Assembly (NCBI GenBank): GCA_038116945.1
Contig: JAYOEY010000005.1
Span: 62,001 to 126,000, forward strand
Length of the DNA: 64,000 nucleotides
Direction of reading: 5' to 3'
DNA from: JAYOEY01 sp038116945
GTDB lineage: Bacteria; Pseudomonadota; Alphaproteobacteria; MPNO01; UBA2964
A program made the position numbers and the translations under genes. The notes beneath the pieces are model-generated. The model did no database searches and was not told the DNA's origin. It saw only the letters and a program-made list of their open reading frames with translations. This document shows positions 25,945 through 34,740 of the stretch, one piece after another (the first letter of the stretch is position 1; each line of letters starts with the position of its first letter).

Positions 25945-26943
25945 TCAATCCCGGAAATCTTCCCGCAGGTAATCGAGCCGCAGCAGCACCTCGCGGTCGG
26001 TGAGCTGGAACAGCTTGGCGTCCCGGCTGGTCGCCCGATGGCTGATCCAGTGGCCGCGCGGCAGGCTGAAGATGTCGTTTTTCTTCCACGACAGTTTCGT
26101 ATCGCCGACCTGCGTGGTGCCGTCGCCTTCGACCACGAGGCACATCATGTTGGCGTTTGTGCTGTAGGCGCGCGTGTCGCAATCGGTTGCGGGCTGCAGC
26201 ATGTAGCAGTCAAGACCCGGCATTGCCGCGCCGCCGGTCAGCGGATTGGTGTAGCGGATACGGCACGAGCCGTCCGGGGCGGGCTTCATGGACGACAGCG
26301 CGTTGGCGACGCGTTCCAGCGGGAAGCGGAAGATCGGCGCATGAGGCTTGTCGTCGGCCGGCACGCTGACCGGCGTGATGCCGGTCGCCGCCCAGGCATC
26401 CTCGTTGCGCGGCGGCGGCATGTCGTTCGACGGGCCGGGCTCGAATTCGTTGACGCAGAGATGGCGCTGAAGCTGTGCATCCAGCGCGTCCAGCCAGACA
26501 GCGCGGCCCTTGCCGCTGTGCGAATGTTCGTGCCAGCACCAGCCGGGGGTCAGCAGGAAGTCGCCGGGGAACATGGGGCAGGGGGTGCCGTCGACCGTGG
26601 TGACCGCGCCGCCGTCGCCCTCGACAATGAAGCGCAACGCGTTGAGCCTGTGACGGTGCGGTCGCGCGAACTCGCCCGGCATCAGGATTTGCAGATTGAC
26701 CACCATGTTGAGGCTGGCCCCGGTGCGGTGGGAATTTTTGTAGGACGGGTTTTCCAGCACCAGAACGCGGCGCTCGGCATTGGTCATGTCGGTCGCCGCG
26801 ACCGCCTCGTCGAGCAGCGGCCCGAGGTCGTCCCAGCGCCACAGATAGGGGGTCTCGTCGAGCTGCCCCATATCCATGTTTTCGCGTTCCCACAGCGCGC
26901 TGACGCTGGCCTTCTCCATCGCCGTGTGAAATTCCGTCGCCAT
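25945..26943 (-). CDS. Gentisate 1,2-dioxygenase-like bicupin
   Basis: Ring-cleavage dioxygenase candidate of 332 residues. Two cupin domains are visible. The first has the iron ligands in PHRHRLNALRFIVEG and CWHEHSH and the phrase RRVLVLENPSY, as in gentisate, 1-hydroxy-2-naphthoate and salicylate dioxygenases. The second (MMCLVVEGDGTTQVG, SLPRGHWISHRA) is degenerate, as usual for the family. GGAGGA precedes the ATG at 26943. No maleylpyruvate isomerase or fumarylpyruvate hydrolase is adjacent, so the downstream steps are elsewhere. It is convergent with the 2-hydroxyacid dehydrogenase. Confidence 0.9.
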   Translation of the reverse strand: MATEFHTAMEKASVSALWERENMDMGQLDETPYLWRWDDLGPLLDEAVAATDMTNAERRVLVLENPSYKNSHRTGASLNMVVNLQILMPGEFARPHRHRLNALRFIVEGDGGAVTTVDGTPCPMFPGDFLLTPGWCWHEHSHSGKGRAVWLDALDAQLQRHLCVNEFEPGPSNDMPPPRNEDAWAATGITPVSVPADDKPHAPIFRFPLERVANALSSMKPAPDGSCRIRYTNPLTGGAAMPGLDCYMLQPATDCDTRAYSTNANMMCLVVEGDGTTQVGDTKLSWKKNDIFSLPRGHWISHRATSRDAKLFQLTDREVLLRLDYLREDFRD

Positions 26944-27031
26944 TTCCGATTCCTCCGGATGTCCCAGATCGAGTGGGGGCAAGTTTATGACCTGCCAGCC
27001 CGGTAAGTCTACGGTCCGGGAAGAGCGGCTG

Positions 27032-27898
27032 TCAGGAGGCGCCCGGCTCTTTCCACGCCCGCTCCAGCGGCGTGTCGTAGTCGGGCACGGGAAAGATGGC
27101 GCGCTCGCGGCACCGTTCGGCGGCCTCGTCCGGCGTCAGCGCGTCGTCCCATTTATCCGCGCAGTAACGGCATCCGCTAACCCCGTCCGAGGCGGGCGAG
27201 GCGAGCCAGACCGCCATGCTGCGGATGATCGACGGATCGGGGCCGCGGCCTTCGATCCTGCCCGTTCCGAACCGGGTGTTGATCGCGCCGCCCGGGCTCA
27301 GCGAGTTCACCGTGATGCCGGTGCCGTACATCGCCTCCGCCCAGGCGATGGTGGCGGCCTCCAGCGCCGCCTTGGACGGGCCGTAGGGCGTGATCGCCTT
27401 GCGATGCATCGACTGGGTGCGCTTGGAGATATTGATGATGCGGCCCCAGCCTGCCTCTTCCATATGGCGGGCGGACGCCCAGGCCATCAGGAAGGGGCCG
27501 AGTACGTTGGTGTCGATCATTTCGCGGAAGCCCTGCGGGTCGGCGTCGTAGATCGGCACGGAGCCCTTGCCGCCATGCGCGTAACGTCCTGCCTTGCCGG
27601 CATTGTTGACCAGGATATGGAGGCCGCCGAACGCTCCGACGGTCTCTGCGACCGTGCGCCTGCAATCCTCCTCGTCGGCCACGTCGCCGAGCAGGGCGAT
27701 TCCCATCCCGCCAGCATCGCCGATGGCTTCGAGCGTTGCGTCGAGCTCTTCCAGGATGGAATCGTCGGTTTCGTCCGACCCGGGGGCCGCTGTGATCGCG
27801 ACGCCCGCCGCACCGGCTTCCGCGAAAGCCAGCGCCATTTCGCGCCCCAGCCCGCGGGCACCGCCCGTGATCAGGGCGACTTTGCCGTCAAGCCTCAT
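27032..27898 (-). CDS. SDR family oxidoreductase with intact catalytic triad
   Basis: NAD(P)-dependent oxidoreductase of 288 residues. It has TGGARGLG at the nucleotide site, NNAG, the active-site Ser in INISKR and Y-x-x-x-K in TPYGPSKAALEA. A C-terminal extension with two cysteines (SGCRYC) goes beyond the usual 250 residues. Its ATG overlaps the purD stop (ATGA), so it is translated from the purD message although it looks like a catabolic gene. Substrate unknown. Confidence 0.88.
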   Translation of the reverse strand: MRLDGKVALITGGARGLGREMALAFAEAGAAGVAITAAPGSDETDDSILEELDATLEAIGDAGGMGIALLGDVADEEDCRRTVAETVGAFGGLHILVNNAGKAGRYAHGGKGSVPIYDADPQGFREMIDTNVLGPFLMAWASARHMEEAGWGRIINISKRTQSMHRKAITPYGPSKAALEAATIAWAEAMYGTGITVNSLSPGGAINTRFGTGRIEGRGPDPSIIRSMAVWLASPASDGVSGCRYCADKWDDALTPDEAAERCRERAIFPVPDYDTPLERAWKEPGAS

Positions 27899-29184
27899 GC
27901 CTGCCCCCGTTCCCGTTCGATGGCGCGCCAGCCGATGTCGCGGCGGCAGAACCCGCCCGGCCAGTCGATCGCGTCGACCGCGCGATAGGCGCGCGCCTGC
28001 GCATCGGCGACGCTGTCGCCCAGCGCCGTCACGGCCAGCACGCGCCCGCCAGTCGCGAGGATTTCGCCGTTCCCGCCCGGTGCGGTGCCGGCATGGAACA
28101 CGGTGACGTCGCTGTCGGCTTCGGCGTCGTCGAGTCCCCTGATCTCGCTGCCCTTGTCGTAGGGCCCCGGATAGCCGTTGGCGGCCATGACGACCGTCAG
28201 CGCTACCTTGCCGTGCCAGCGCAGGTCGAAATCGGCGAGTTCCCCGTCGGCGGCCGCCATCAGCGCCGGCAGCAGGTCCGACCGCAGCCGCTTCATCAGC
28301 ACCTGGCACTCCGGATCGCCGAACCGGACATTGTATTCCAGCAGCTTCGGCTGCCCGTCCCTGATCATCAGCCCGGCATAGAGGACGCCCTGATAGGGCG
28401 CGCCCTCCGCCGCCATGCCCTTCATGGTCGGCATGACGATGCTGTCCATGATGGTCTCCGTCATGGCGTCGGTGACGATGGGGGCCGGCGAATAGGCTCC
28501 CATCCCGCCGGTATTGGGTCCGGTATCGCCGTCGCCGACCCGCTTGTGGTCCTGGGCCGAGACCAGAGGCAGGGCCGTTTCGCCGTCGCACAGCGCGAAA
28601 AAGCTCGCTTCCTCTCCGTCGAGAAATTCCTCGATCACAACCTCCGCGCCGGCCGCGCCGAACGCGTTGCCTTCCAGCATGTCGTCGATGGCGTCATTCG
28701 CCTCGTTGACGGTCTCCGCGATGATGACGCCCTTGCCGGCGGCGAGCCCGTCCGCCTTGACCACGATGGGCGCACCGTGTTCGGCGACGAACGCTTTCGC
28801 GGCGGTCGTATCGGTAAAGCGGCCGTAGGCGGCGGTGGGGATGTCGTGGCGGGCGCAGAAATCCTTCATGAACCCCTTGGAACCTTCCAGCATCGCCGCC
28901 TTCGCGCTTGGCCCGAAGCTCGGAATGCCCTTTTCGGCCAGCCGGTCGGCGAGCCCGGCCACCAGCGGCGCCTCCGGCCCGATGACGACAAAACCGATTT
29001 CGCTGTCGACCGCGAATCGGACGAGCGCATCGACATCCTCCGCGCCGATATCGACGCAGGTTGCCTCGCGCGCGATCCCGGCATTGCCCGGCGCGCAGAA
29101 AAGCCCGGTTACCAGCGGCGACGCCGAAATAGCCCAGCACAGCGCATGTTCCCGGCCGCCGCCGCCAACCACCAGAACCTTCAT
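27895..29184 (-). CDS. purD: Phosphoribosylamine-glycine ligase
   Basis: Second step of de novo purine synthesis: ATP-dependent joining of glycine to phosphoribosylamine. The 429 residues start with the family signature MKVLVVGGGGREHAL. They contain the ATP-grasp domain (VVKADGLAAGKGVIIA) and the purD signature RFGDPECQVLM. GGGGAG lies about 6 bases before the ATG at 29184, and the longer upstream frame is the antisense of xseA. It is divergent from xseA with 51 bases between starts. Confidence 0.97.
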   Translation of the reverse strand: MKVLVVGGGGREHALCWAISASPLVTGLFCAPGNAGIAREATCVDIGAEDVDALVRFAVDSEIGFVVIGPEAPLVAGLADRLAEKGIPSFGPSAKAAMLEGSKGFMKDFCARHDIPTAAYGRFTDTTAAKAFVAEHGAPIVVKADGLAAGKGVIIAETVNEANDAIDDMLEGNAFGAAGAEVVIEEFLDGEEASFFALCDGETALPLVSAQDHKRVGDGDTGPNTGGMGAYSPAPIVTDAMTETIMDSIVMPTMKGMAAEGAPYQGVLYAGLMIRDGQPKLLEYNVRFGDPECQVLMKRLRSDLLPALMAAADGELADFDLRWHGKVALTVVMAANGYPGPYDKGSEIRGLDDAEADSDVTVFHAGTAPGGNGEILATGGRVLAVTALGDSVADAQARAYRAVDAIDWPGGFCRRDIGWRAIERERGQA

Positions 29185-29235
29185 CGTCCGCTCCCCGTTT
29201 CTCCGTTCTTCGCAGCTTCCCCCGTTTAGCATAGA

Positions 29236-30780
29236 ATGCGAGTCGCCATGACCGCCGAGACCCCCGACGACCGGATGATCGACGAACTGCCGCTTGCCGG
29301 CAGCAATGTTGCCGAATTTTCGGTCGGCGAGATTTCTCGGGCGGTCAAACGCACGCTGGAAGGCGAATTTTCGCGGGTCCGCGTGCGGGGCGAGATTTCG
29401 CGCCCCAACTATCACGGTTCCGGCCATCTCTACCTGACGCTCAAGGACGAGGAGGCCGTCATCGACGGCGTCTGCTGGCGCGGTACGGTCGGCAAGCTCG
29501 GCCTTCGGGTCGAGGAGGGGATGGAGGTCATTTGCACCGGCCGCATCTCGTCCTACCCGCGCAGCTCGAAATACCAGCTTGTGATCGAGGCGATTGAACT
29601 GGCGGGCGAGGGCGCGCTGTTGAAGCTGCTCGAAGACCGGCGGAAGAAGCTCGCCGCCGAGGGGCTGTTCGACGAGGACCGCAAGCGTCCCCTGCCGTTT
29701 CTGCCGGATGTCATCGGCGTCGTTACGTCGCCGACCGGTGCCGTGATCCGCGATATCCTGCACCGGCTGGCGGACCGTTTCCCGCACCATGTGCTGCTCT
29801 GGCCGGTTCCGGTCCAGGGCGACGGGGCGGCGGAAAAGATCGCCGCGGCGATCGAAGGGTTCAACGCCCTGTCCGGCGATGGCGGCGTACCGCGACCCGA
29901 TGTCCTGATCGTTGCGCGGGGCGGCGGCAGCCTCGAAGACCTCTGGTGCTTCAACGAGGAAATCGTCGTCCGCGCCGCGGCGGCGAGCGATATTCCGCTG
30001 ATTTCCGCTGTCGGGCACGAGACCGATACCACCCTTATTGATTATGCCTCCGACCGGCGCGCGCCGACTCCGACGGCGGCTGCCGAAATGGCGGTGCCGG
30101 TGCGCGCCGAACTGGCCGCGCGAATTCTCGATGCAGAACGCCGGCTGATATCGGGGCTGGAACGCGGATGGGAGGATCGCCGGGTGCGGCTCGAGGGGCT
30201 GGCGCGCGGGCTGCCGCAGCCGGACCGGCTGGTAGAGGACGCGCAGCAGGATATCGATGTCGCAGCCGACCGGCTGGCGCTCGCCATACGCAACCGTATG
30301 GAGCAGCCCGGTGAGCGCGTTGTCTCGCTTGGCAGCCGGCTGCGCCATCCGCGGGACGTGATGAACGCCGCGGGCGACCGGCTGGGCGCGGCGGCGCGCC
30401 AGCTTTCCACGGCGGGACAGGCAATTCTCCGCGAGCGCCGCGGGCGCTTCGATGGGCTCGATGTCGGAAATCGATTGCCGGCGGCGGTGGGCCGTCGGCT
30501 CGGCAACGCGTCCGACCGGCTGGAAGGAACAGGGAAATTGCTGGAATCCTATTCCTACAGGGGCGTTCTGGAACGCGGGTTTGCGCTGGTCCGGGATGCC
30601 GACGGCGGTGCGCTCAAGCGGGCGTCGGGCGTTGCCGCCGGCGACCGTGTCGAAATCGAGTTTTTCGATGGCGCTCTGGGCGCGACAATCGATGGCGATA
30701 CGCGGCCCGAACCGAAGAAAAAAGCGCCGGTCCGCCGGAAGCAGGAGGGCGGAGACAACAAGCAGGGCAGTCTTCTGTGA
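29236..30780 (+). CDS. xseA: Exodeoxyribonuclease VII large subunit
   Basis: Large subunit of the single-strand-specific exonuclease VII. Of 514 residues, the N-terminal part is an OB-fold (VRVRGEISRPNYHGSGHLYLTLKD). It is followed by the catalytic core (LPDVIGVVTSPTGAVIRDI, DVLIVARGGGSLEDLW, SAVGHETDTTLIDYASD) and a long helical region with a basic C-terminal tail. The start could be the ATG at 29248; neither has a clear ribosome binding site. The small subunit gene xseB is not in the window. The stop overlaps the M23 gene start as GTGA. Confidence 0.95.
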   Translation: MRVAMTAETPDDRMIDELPLAGSNVAEFSVGEISRAVKRTLEGEFSRVRVRGEISRPNYHGSGHLYLTLKDEEAVIDGVCWRGTVGKLGLRVEEGMEVICTGRISSYPRSSKYQLVIEAIELAGEGALLKLLEDRRKKLAAEGLFDEDRKRPLPFLPDVIGVVTSPTGAVIRDILHRLADRFPHHVLLWPVPVQGDGAAEKIAAAIEGFNALSGDGGVPRPDVLIVARGGGSLEDLWCFNEEIVVRAAAASDIPLISAVGHETDTTLIDYASDRRAPTPTAAAEMAVPVRAELAARILDAERRLISGLERGWEDRRVRLEGLARGLPQPDRLVEDAQQDIDVAADRLALAIRNRMEQPGERVVSLGSRLRHPRDVMNAAGDRLGAAARQLSTAGQAILRERRGRFDGLDVGNRLPAAVGRRLGNASDRLEGTGKLLESYSYRGVLERGFALVRDADGGALKRASGVAAGDRVEIEFFDGALGATIDGDTRPEPKKKAPVRRKQEGGDNKQGSLL

Positions 30781-31589
30781 TTCGGCCGGTTGTCGTCAGC
30801 CTGTTTCTTCTGCTTGTTCCGTCCGTTGCCTCCGCGCTGACGCTCGACGGCAAGGCGACGCAGGGCGGTCTCATGATCGGCCGCGCTGCGCCGGGCGCGA
30901 AAGTTGCGCTGGACGGCAAGCCGGTGCCGCTGACGCCCGGGGGCGATTTCGTCATCGGGTTCGGGCGCGATGCCGGAAGCAGTGCCGTGCTGACCGTGAT
31001 CCATGCGGATGGCCGGTCCGAAAAACGCATGATCAAGGTCGCTGCCCGCAAGTACCGTATCCAGCGCGTCGACGGCCTCCCGCCGCGCAAGGTCGAGCCG
31101 AAGCAGCAGGACGTCGCGCGGATCGTTGCCGAACGCGATCTGTTGCGCGCCGTTCGGGCGCGCCGGACGCCCGAAAGTTGGTTTCGCGGCGGGTTCGTCT
31201 GGCCGGCGAGGGGACGAATTAGCGGCGTCTATGGCAGCCAGAGGATTCTCAACGGCAAGCCCCGCCGCCCGCATCTCGGCGTCGATGTTGCCGCGCCTGA
31301 GGGATCAAAGGTAGTCGCCGCGGCGGACGGTGTCGTCGCGCTGGCGCATGAAGACATGTTTTTTACCGGCAAGACGGTCCATATCGATCACGGACTTGGG
31401 CTTGGCACGGTTTATGCGCATCTCAGCCGGCTTCACGTGAAACAGGGCGACCGCGTGAAGAAAGGCCAGCTCATCGGTCGTATCGGCAAAACCGGCCGAG
31501 CGACCGGTCCGCATCTTCACTGGGGGATGACGCTTGGGTCGGTCAGGCTTGACCCGGCGCTTGTTGTCGGAAAAATGTCCGGCCCCTAA
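30777..31589 (+). CDS. M23 (LytM-type) peptidoglycan peptidase, exported
   Basis: Periplasmic zinc endopeptidase candidate of 270 residues. It has a signal peptide (VVSLFLLLVPSVASA), a beta-rich N-terminal domain (about 20-95) and a C-terminal LytM domain. All zinc and catalytic residues are present: HLGVD (H-xxx-D) in RPHLGVDVAAPEGS and HLH in GPHLHWGM. It is probably an active cell-wall hydrolase rather than an EnvC-like activator. The GTG start overlaps the xseA stop. The 3' end overlaps the lpxL-like gene by 4 bases. Confidence 0.9.
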   Translation: MIRPVVVSLFLLLVPSVASALTLDGKATQGGLMIGRAAPGAKVALDGKPVPLTPGGDFVIGFGRDAGSSAVLTVIHADGRSEKRMIKVAARKYRIQRVDGLPPRKVEPKQQDVARIVAERDLLRAVRARRTPESWFRGGFVWPARGRISGVYGSQRILNGKPRRPHLGVDVAAPEGSKVVAAADGVVALAHEDMFFTGKTVHIDHGLGLGTVYAHLSRLHVKQGDRVKKGQLIGRIGKTGRATGPHLHWGMTLGSVRLDPALVVGKMSGP

Positions 31590-32470
31590 CTGTCGGGCCA
31601 CCGGCTGTGGAGCCAGAGCCACTGTCCGGGACGCTGGCGGATCCAGTCCTCGAACATCGTATTCACCGAACAGAGGACCGCCTTGATATCGCAGGAAGGA
31701 TCGTCGGAAGGTTCCAGCCTGATCGGCGGCAGGAAGGTGATGCGAAACCGGCATCCGCTCAGCCGCTCGATTTTCGCGGGAACCATCGGGGTTCCGTATT
31801 TGCGCGAAAGCTGTGCGGCCGCCGTTGCGGTCATGGCGTCCCGGCCGAAGAACGGCACGGCGATCCCGTCATTCATTTTCTGGTCCAGCAACATGCCTAG
31901 CGACCGCCCCTGCTTGAGCGCGGCTACGGCCCGGCGCGCGCCTTCCCGGCCCTTGGGCGCCACGTCGCTTTCGTCGAGTCCGCGCGCCCATCTCAGCAGC
32001 CGGTCGACCAGCGGGTTGTTCGCGGCCCGGTACACCGGAACGCACGGCACGCCGAGCCTGGCGGAAACCGGCGGGAGTATTTCCCAGTTCGCGAAATGAC
32101 CGGAGATCACGATGCAGGGGTTATCCGCCTGGCGGGCCGGCAGGACATGCTCTTCGCCGGCAATTTCCAGCCTCTCCGAGACAATGCGGGCGATATGAGG
32201 CAGTTCGCCCGCGGTCCGGCCCAAATTGTCCCACATCTCCTCGATGGCGGCATCCCGGACGGCCCTGTCGAGTTCCGGAAGGGCGCGTTCCAGGTTGCGC
32301 GCGGCGCGGCGCGTGATGCCGAGCCGTCCGCCGATCTGTCTTCCCAGCCAGCCGCCGACCGAGGACGCGGTGTCGGTCGGCATCAGGGCGAACAGGCCAT
32401 AGAGCAGGGAAGCGCCTGCGGCCTGAAGCGGATAGACGACGATCCGGCGAAAGAGACGTCTGTCAGCCAT
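31586..32470 (-). CDS. lpxL: Lipid A biosynthesis acyltransferase (LpxL/HtrB family)
   Basis: Inner-membrane acyltransferase of 294 residues that adds a secondary acyl chain to the Kdo-lipid A precursor. It has an N-terminal membrane segment (LQAAGASLLYGLFALMP) and the catalytic His motif ISGHFANWEI, followed by the family block VYRAANNPLVDRLL and RGRSLGMLLDQKMNDG-like residues. Whether it is the lauroyl or myristoyl type cannot be told. The start overlaps the lpxK end by 8 bases. It is the last gene of a five-gene envelope operon. Confidence 0.92.
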   Translation of the reverse strand: MADRRLFRRIVVYPLQAAGASLLYGLFALMPTDTASSVGGWLGRQIGGRLGITRRAARNLERALPELDRAVRDAAIEEMWDNLGRTAGELPHIARIVSERLEIAGEEHVLPARQADNPCIVISGHFANWEILPPVSARLGVPCVPVYRAANNPLVDRLLRWARGLDESDVAPKGREGARRAVAALKQGRSLGMLLDQKMNDGIAVPFFGRDAMTATAAAQLSRKYGTPMVPAKIERLSGCRFRITFLPPIRLEPSDDPSCDIKAVLCSVNTMFEDWIRQRPGQWLWLHSRWPDS

Positions 32471-33434
32471 TGTCCGGTATCCCGGCCAGCATCCTGTCGA
32501 TCGCGTCCCTCTCCGCCCATTCCAGCGATATGGCGAGCGTTCCGACCATTGTCCTCGCCTCTTCGGGCAGGCGGACGAAATCCTTTTCGGTGGTCACGGG
32601 TATGGCGTCCGCCGCCCGTGCGGCATCGCAGACCTGCATGATTTCGTCCGGCGTGAAGGCATGGTGGTCGGGAAAATTGCGACGACCCGCAAGGGTACAG
32701 CCGATCTCCAGCAGGGACTCATAGAATTTTTCAGGCCGCCCGATGCCCGCGAACGCGTAGACGCGCCGGCCCGCGATCTCCGGATCCGCGACGGGCGCGA
32801 TCCGCGCCTCGAATACCGGGAGCCGGTTGCCGATCGTCCGGACAATGCCGGTCCTGTCCTCTCCGATCACTACCGCGGCGTCCGCGCGGGCGAGGCCGCA
32901 CTCGACGGGCTCCCGCAACGGTCCCGCCGGCATGACGAAACCGTTGCCGACTCCGTACCCGCCATCGACGACGAGAATCGAGAGCGTCTTGGCGAGACCC
33001 GGATTCTGGAATCCGTCATCCATCACCAGGATATCGGCTCCTGCCTTTGCCGCCTGCGCAGCGCTGGCCGCGCGGTCGCTGCCGATCCAGGTCGGCGCGA
33101 CGCGGGCGAGCAGCAAAGGTTCGTCGCCCACGTCGAGGAAGCCGTGCCGGGAGGCGTCGACTGCCGCGGGACCTTTCAGCGAGCCGCCGTATCCGCGCGA
33201 CAGAATATGCGGCGTTCGTCCCGCACCCTGAAGATGCCGGGCCAGCGACAGTACCAGAGGCGTCTTGCCCGCGCCGCCCGCCGTAAGGTTGCCGATGCAG
33301 ATCACCGGTATCCCGGCATCCGTTGCCGACGATAGCCGGCGCCTGACGGCTCCGGCGAGCGACCATGCCGCGCCGAATGGCCAAAGGGCGAGGGATGCAG
33401 GCCCCCGCCGTTTCCAGAATTCAGGCGCCTGCAC
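32463..33434 (-). CDS. lpxK: Tetraacyldisaccharide 4'-kinase
   Basis: Phosphorylates the lipid A precursor at the 4' position. It has 323 residues from the GTG at 33434, beginning QAPEFWKRRG as LpxK proteins do. The P-loop is GNLTAGGAGKTPLV, followed by LSRGYGG and the acid pair VMDDGFQNP. A TTG at 33491 is an alternative but adds 19 residues not typical of the family. It overlaps the waaA end by 14 bases, which supports coupled translation within the lipid A operon. Confidence 0.93.
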   Translation of the reverse strand: MQAPEFWKRRGPASLALWPFGAAWSLAGAVRRRLSSATDAGIPVICIGNLTAGGAGKTPLVLSLARHLQGAGRTPHILSRGYGGSLKGPAAVDASRHGFLDVGDEPLLLARVAPTWIGSDRAASAAQAAKAGADILVMDDGFQNPGLAKTLSILVVDGGYGVGNGFVMPAGPLREPVECGLARADAAVVIGEDRTGIVRTIGNRLPVFEARIAPVADPEIAGRRVYAFAGIGRPEKFYESLLEIGCTLAGRRNFPDHHAFTPDEIMQVCDAARAADAIPVTTEKDFVRLPEEARTMVGTLAISLEWAERDAIDRMLAGIPDNG

Positions 33435-34740
33435 GGCTTGCGTCCCGATTTTCCGCAGGCTTCGCCGCAGGGAAGCAGCCGGCGCCGGCAAGGTATGGCT
33501 TCAGCGCTTCCATCACGGCGTCGAGAATGCCGTTCTTGGCGTTGGCGACCCGTTCTGCCGCGCCGACCCGTTCGGCGTAGAGCGCCGCGTCGCCAAGCAG
33601 CCGGTCGACGGCCGGGGCGAGGCCGGTCTCGTCCGCAATGGCTTCAACCGCACCGGCTTCGGCCATTTCCGCGGCGATGGCGGCGAAATTCGTCATGTGC
33701 GGTCCGTGAACGACGGCGCATCCCAGCTTGGCCGCCTCCAGCAGGTTCTGTCCGCCGTGCGGGATCAGGGTCCCGCCGATAAAGGCGACCGGCGTCAGGC
33801 GGTAGAACAGGCCGAGCTCGCCGACCGTATCCGCGACGTAGATCTCGGTGTCGGGCCCGATCGCCGGATCGCTCGCCCGCCGTGCGACCTTGAAACCCGA
33901 TGCGGCCGCGAGCTGTTCGATCTCCGGTCCCCGCGCGGGATGACGAGGGACGATGATCGTCAGCAATCCGGGATAGCGAACGGAGAGCGTCCGGTGGGCC
34001 GCGACGACCGCTTCGTCCTCTCCGATGTGGGTGCTGGCGGCGAGCCACAGGGGGCGCCGGCCCACGGCTTCCATCATGTTTGCAAGCGTGCCCTGGCTGA
34101 CGGGGAGCGGAGCGGCGGAGAATTTCAGGTTGCCGGGCGCCCGGACGTTTTTCGCGCCAAGGGCCAGCAGCCGTTCGGCATCAGATTCGGACTGGGCCAG
34201 GCAGAGAGAAAAACAGCCCAGAATCTGCCGGATGGTCCGGGGTACGCGGCGCCAGCCGCTGAACGACGAGGGAGAAATCCGCCCGTTGATCAGGATCAGC
34301 GGTATTGCGCGCGACGAGATCTCTCTCATGAAATTGGGCCAGAATTCCGACTCCATCCAGAGCGCGACATCCGGTCGCCAGTGATCGAGGAACCGACGGA
34401 CCCATGCCGAGCGGTCGACCGGGATGTACTGATGGAACGCTCTCTCGGGGAGCCGCGCCGCCATGATGGCGGCGGAGGTGACGGTGCCGGTGGTGACAAG
34501 GATCGACGATGTCGGGCAATCGACGGCCAGTCGCTCGATCAGGCACAGCGCGGAAATCGATTCTCCGACGCTCGCTGCGTGAAGCCAGATCAGCGGACCC
34601 TGCGGTCTTGCAAGGCCCGCCACGCCCTGCCGTTCCGCGCCGCGCACGGGGTCTTCCTTGCCGCGCCCGCGACGGCGGCCGATGTAAAACCGGATGACCG
34701 GTCCGAGGGCGGTCGACAGAAAGCGATACAGTCCAAGCAT
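33421..34740 (-). CDS. waaA: 3-deoxy-D-manno-octulosonic acid (Kdo) transferase
   Basis: Adds Kdo to lipid IVA at the cytoplasmic face of the inner membrane. It has 439 residues with an N-terminal anchor (LYRFLSTALGPVIRFYIG) and the GT30 domain: LIWLHAASVGE with the catalytic Glu, ALWMESEFWPNF, and in the second half ASTHIGEDEAVV and GGTLIPHGGQNLLEAA. The ATG at 34740 overlaps the acyltransferase stop (TGATG). Transferase number (one or two Kdo) is not evident. Confidence 0.95.
   Translation of the reverse strand: MLGLYRFLSTALGPVIRFYIGRRRGRGKEDPVRGAERQGVAGLARPQGPLIWLHAASVGESISALCLIERLAVDCPTSSILVTTGTVTSAAIMAARLPERAFHQYIPVDRSAWVRRFLDHWRPDVALWMESEFWPNFMREISSRAIPLILINGRISPSSFSGWRRVPRTIRQILGCFSLCLAQSESDAERLLALGAKNVRAPGNLKFSAAPLPVSQGTLANMMEAVGRRPLWLAASTHIGEDEAVVAAHRTLSVRYPGLLTIIVPRHPARGPEIEQLAAASGFKVARRASDPAIGPDTEIYVADTVGELGLFYRLTPVAFIGGTLIPHGGQNLLEAAKLGCAVVHGPHMTNFAAIAAEMAEAGAVEAIADETGLAPAVDRLLGDAALYAERVGAAERVANAKNGILDAVMEALKPYLAGAGCFPAAKPAENRDASRAGA

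Noticed and set aside
27899..28591. Apparent N-terminal extension of the SDR making a 519-residue protein
   Set aside because: The extra part lies entirely inside purD in another frame and has no domain; the SDR starts at 27898 with a proper first strand and an ATGA overlap.
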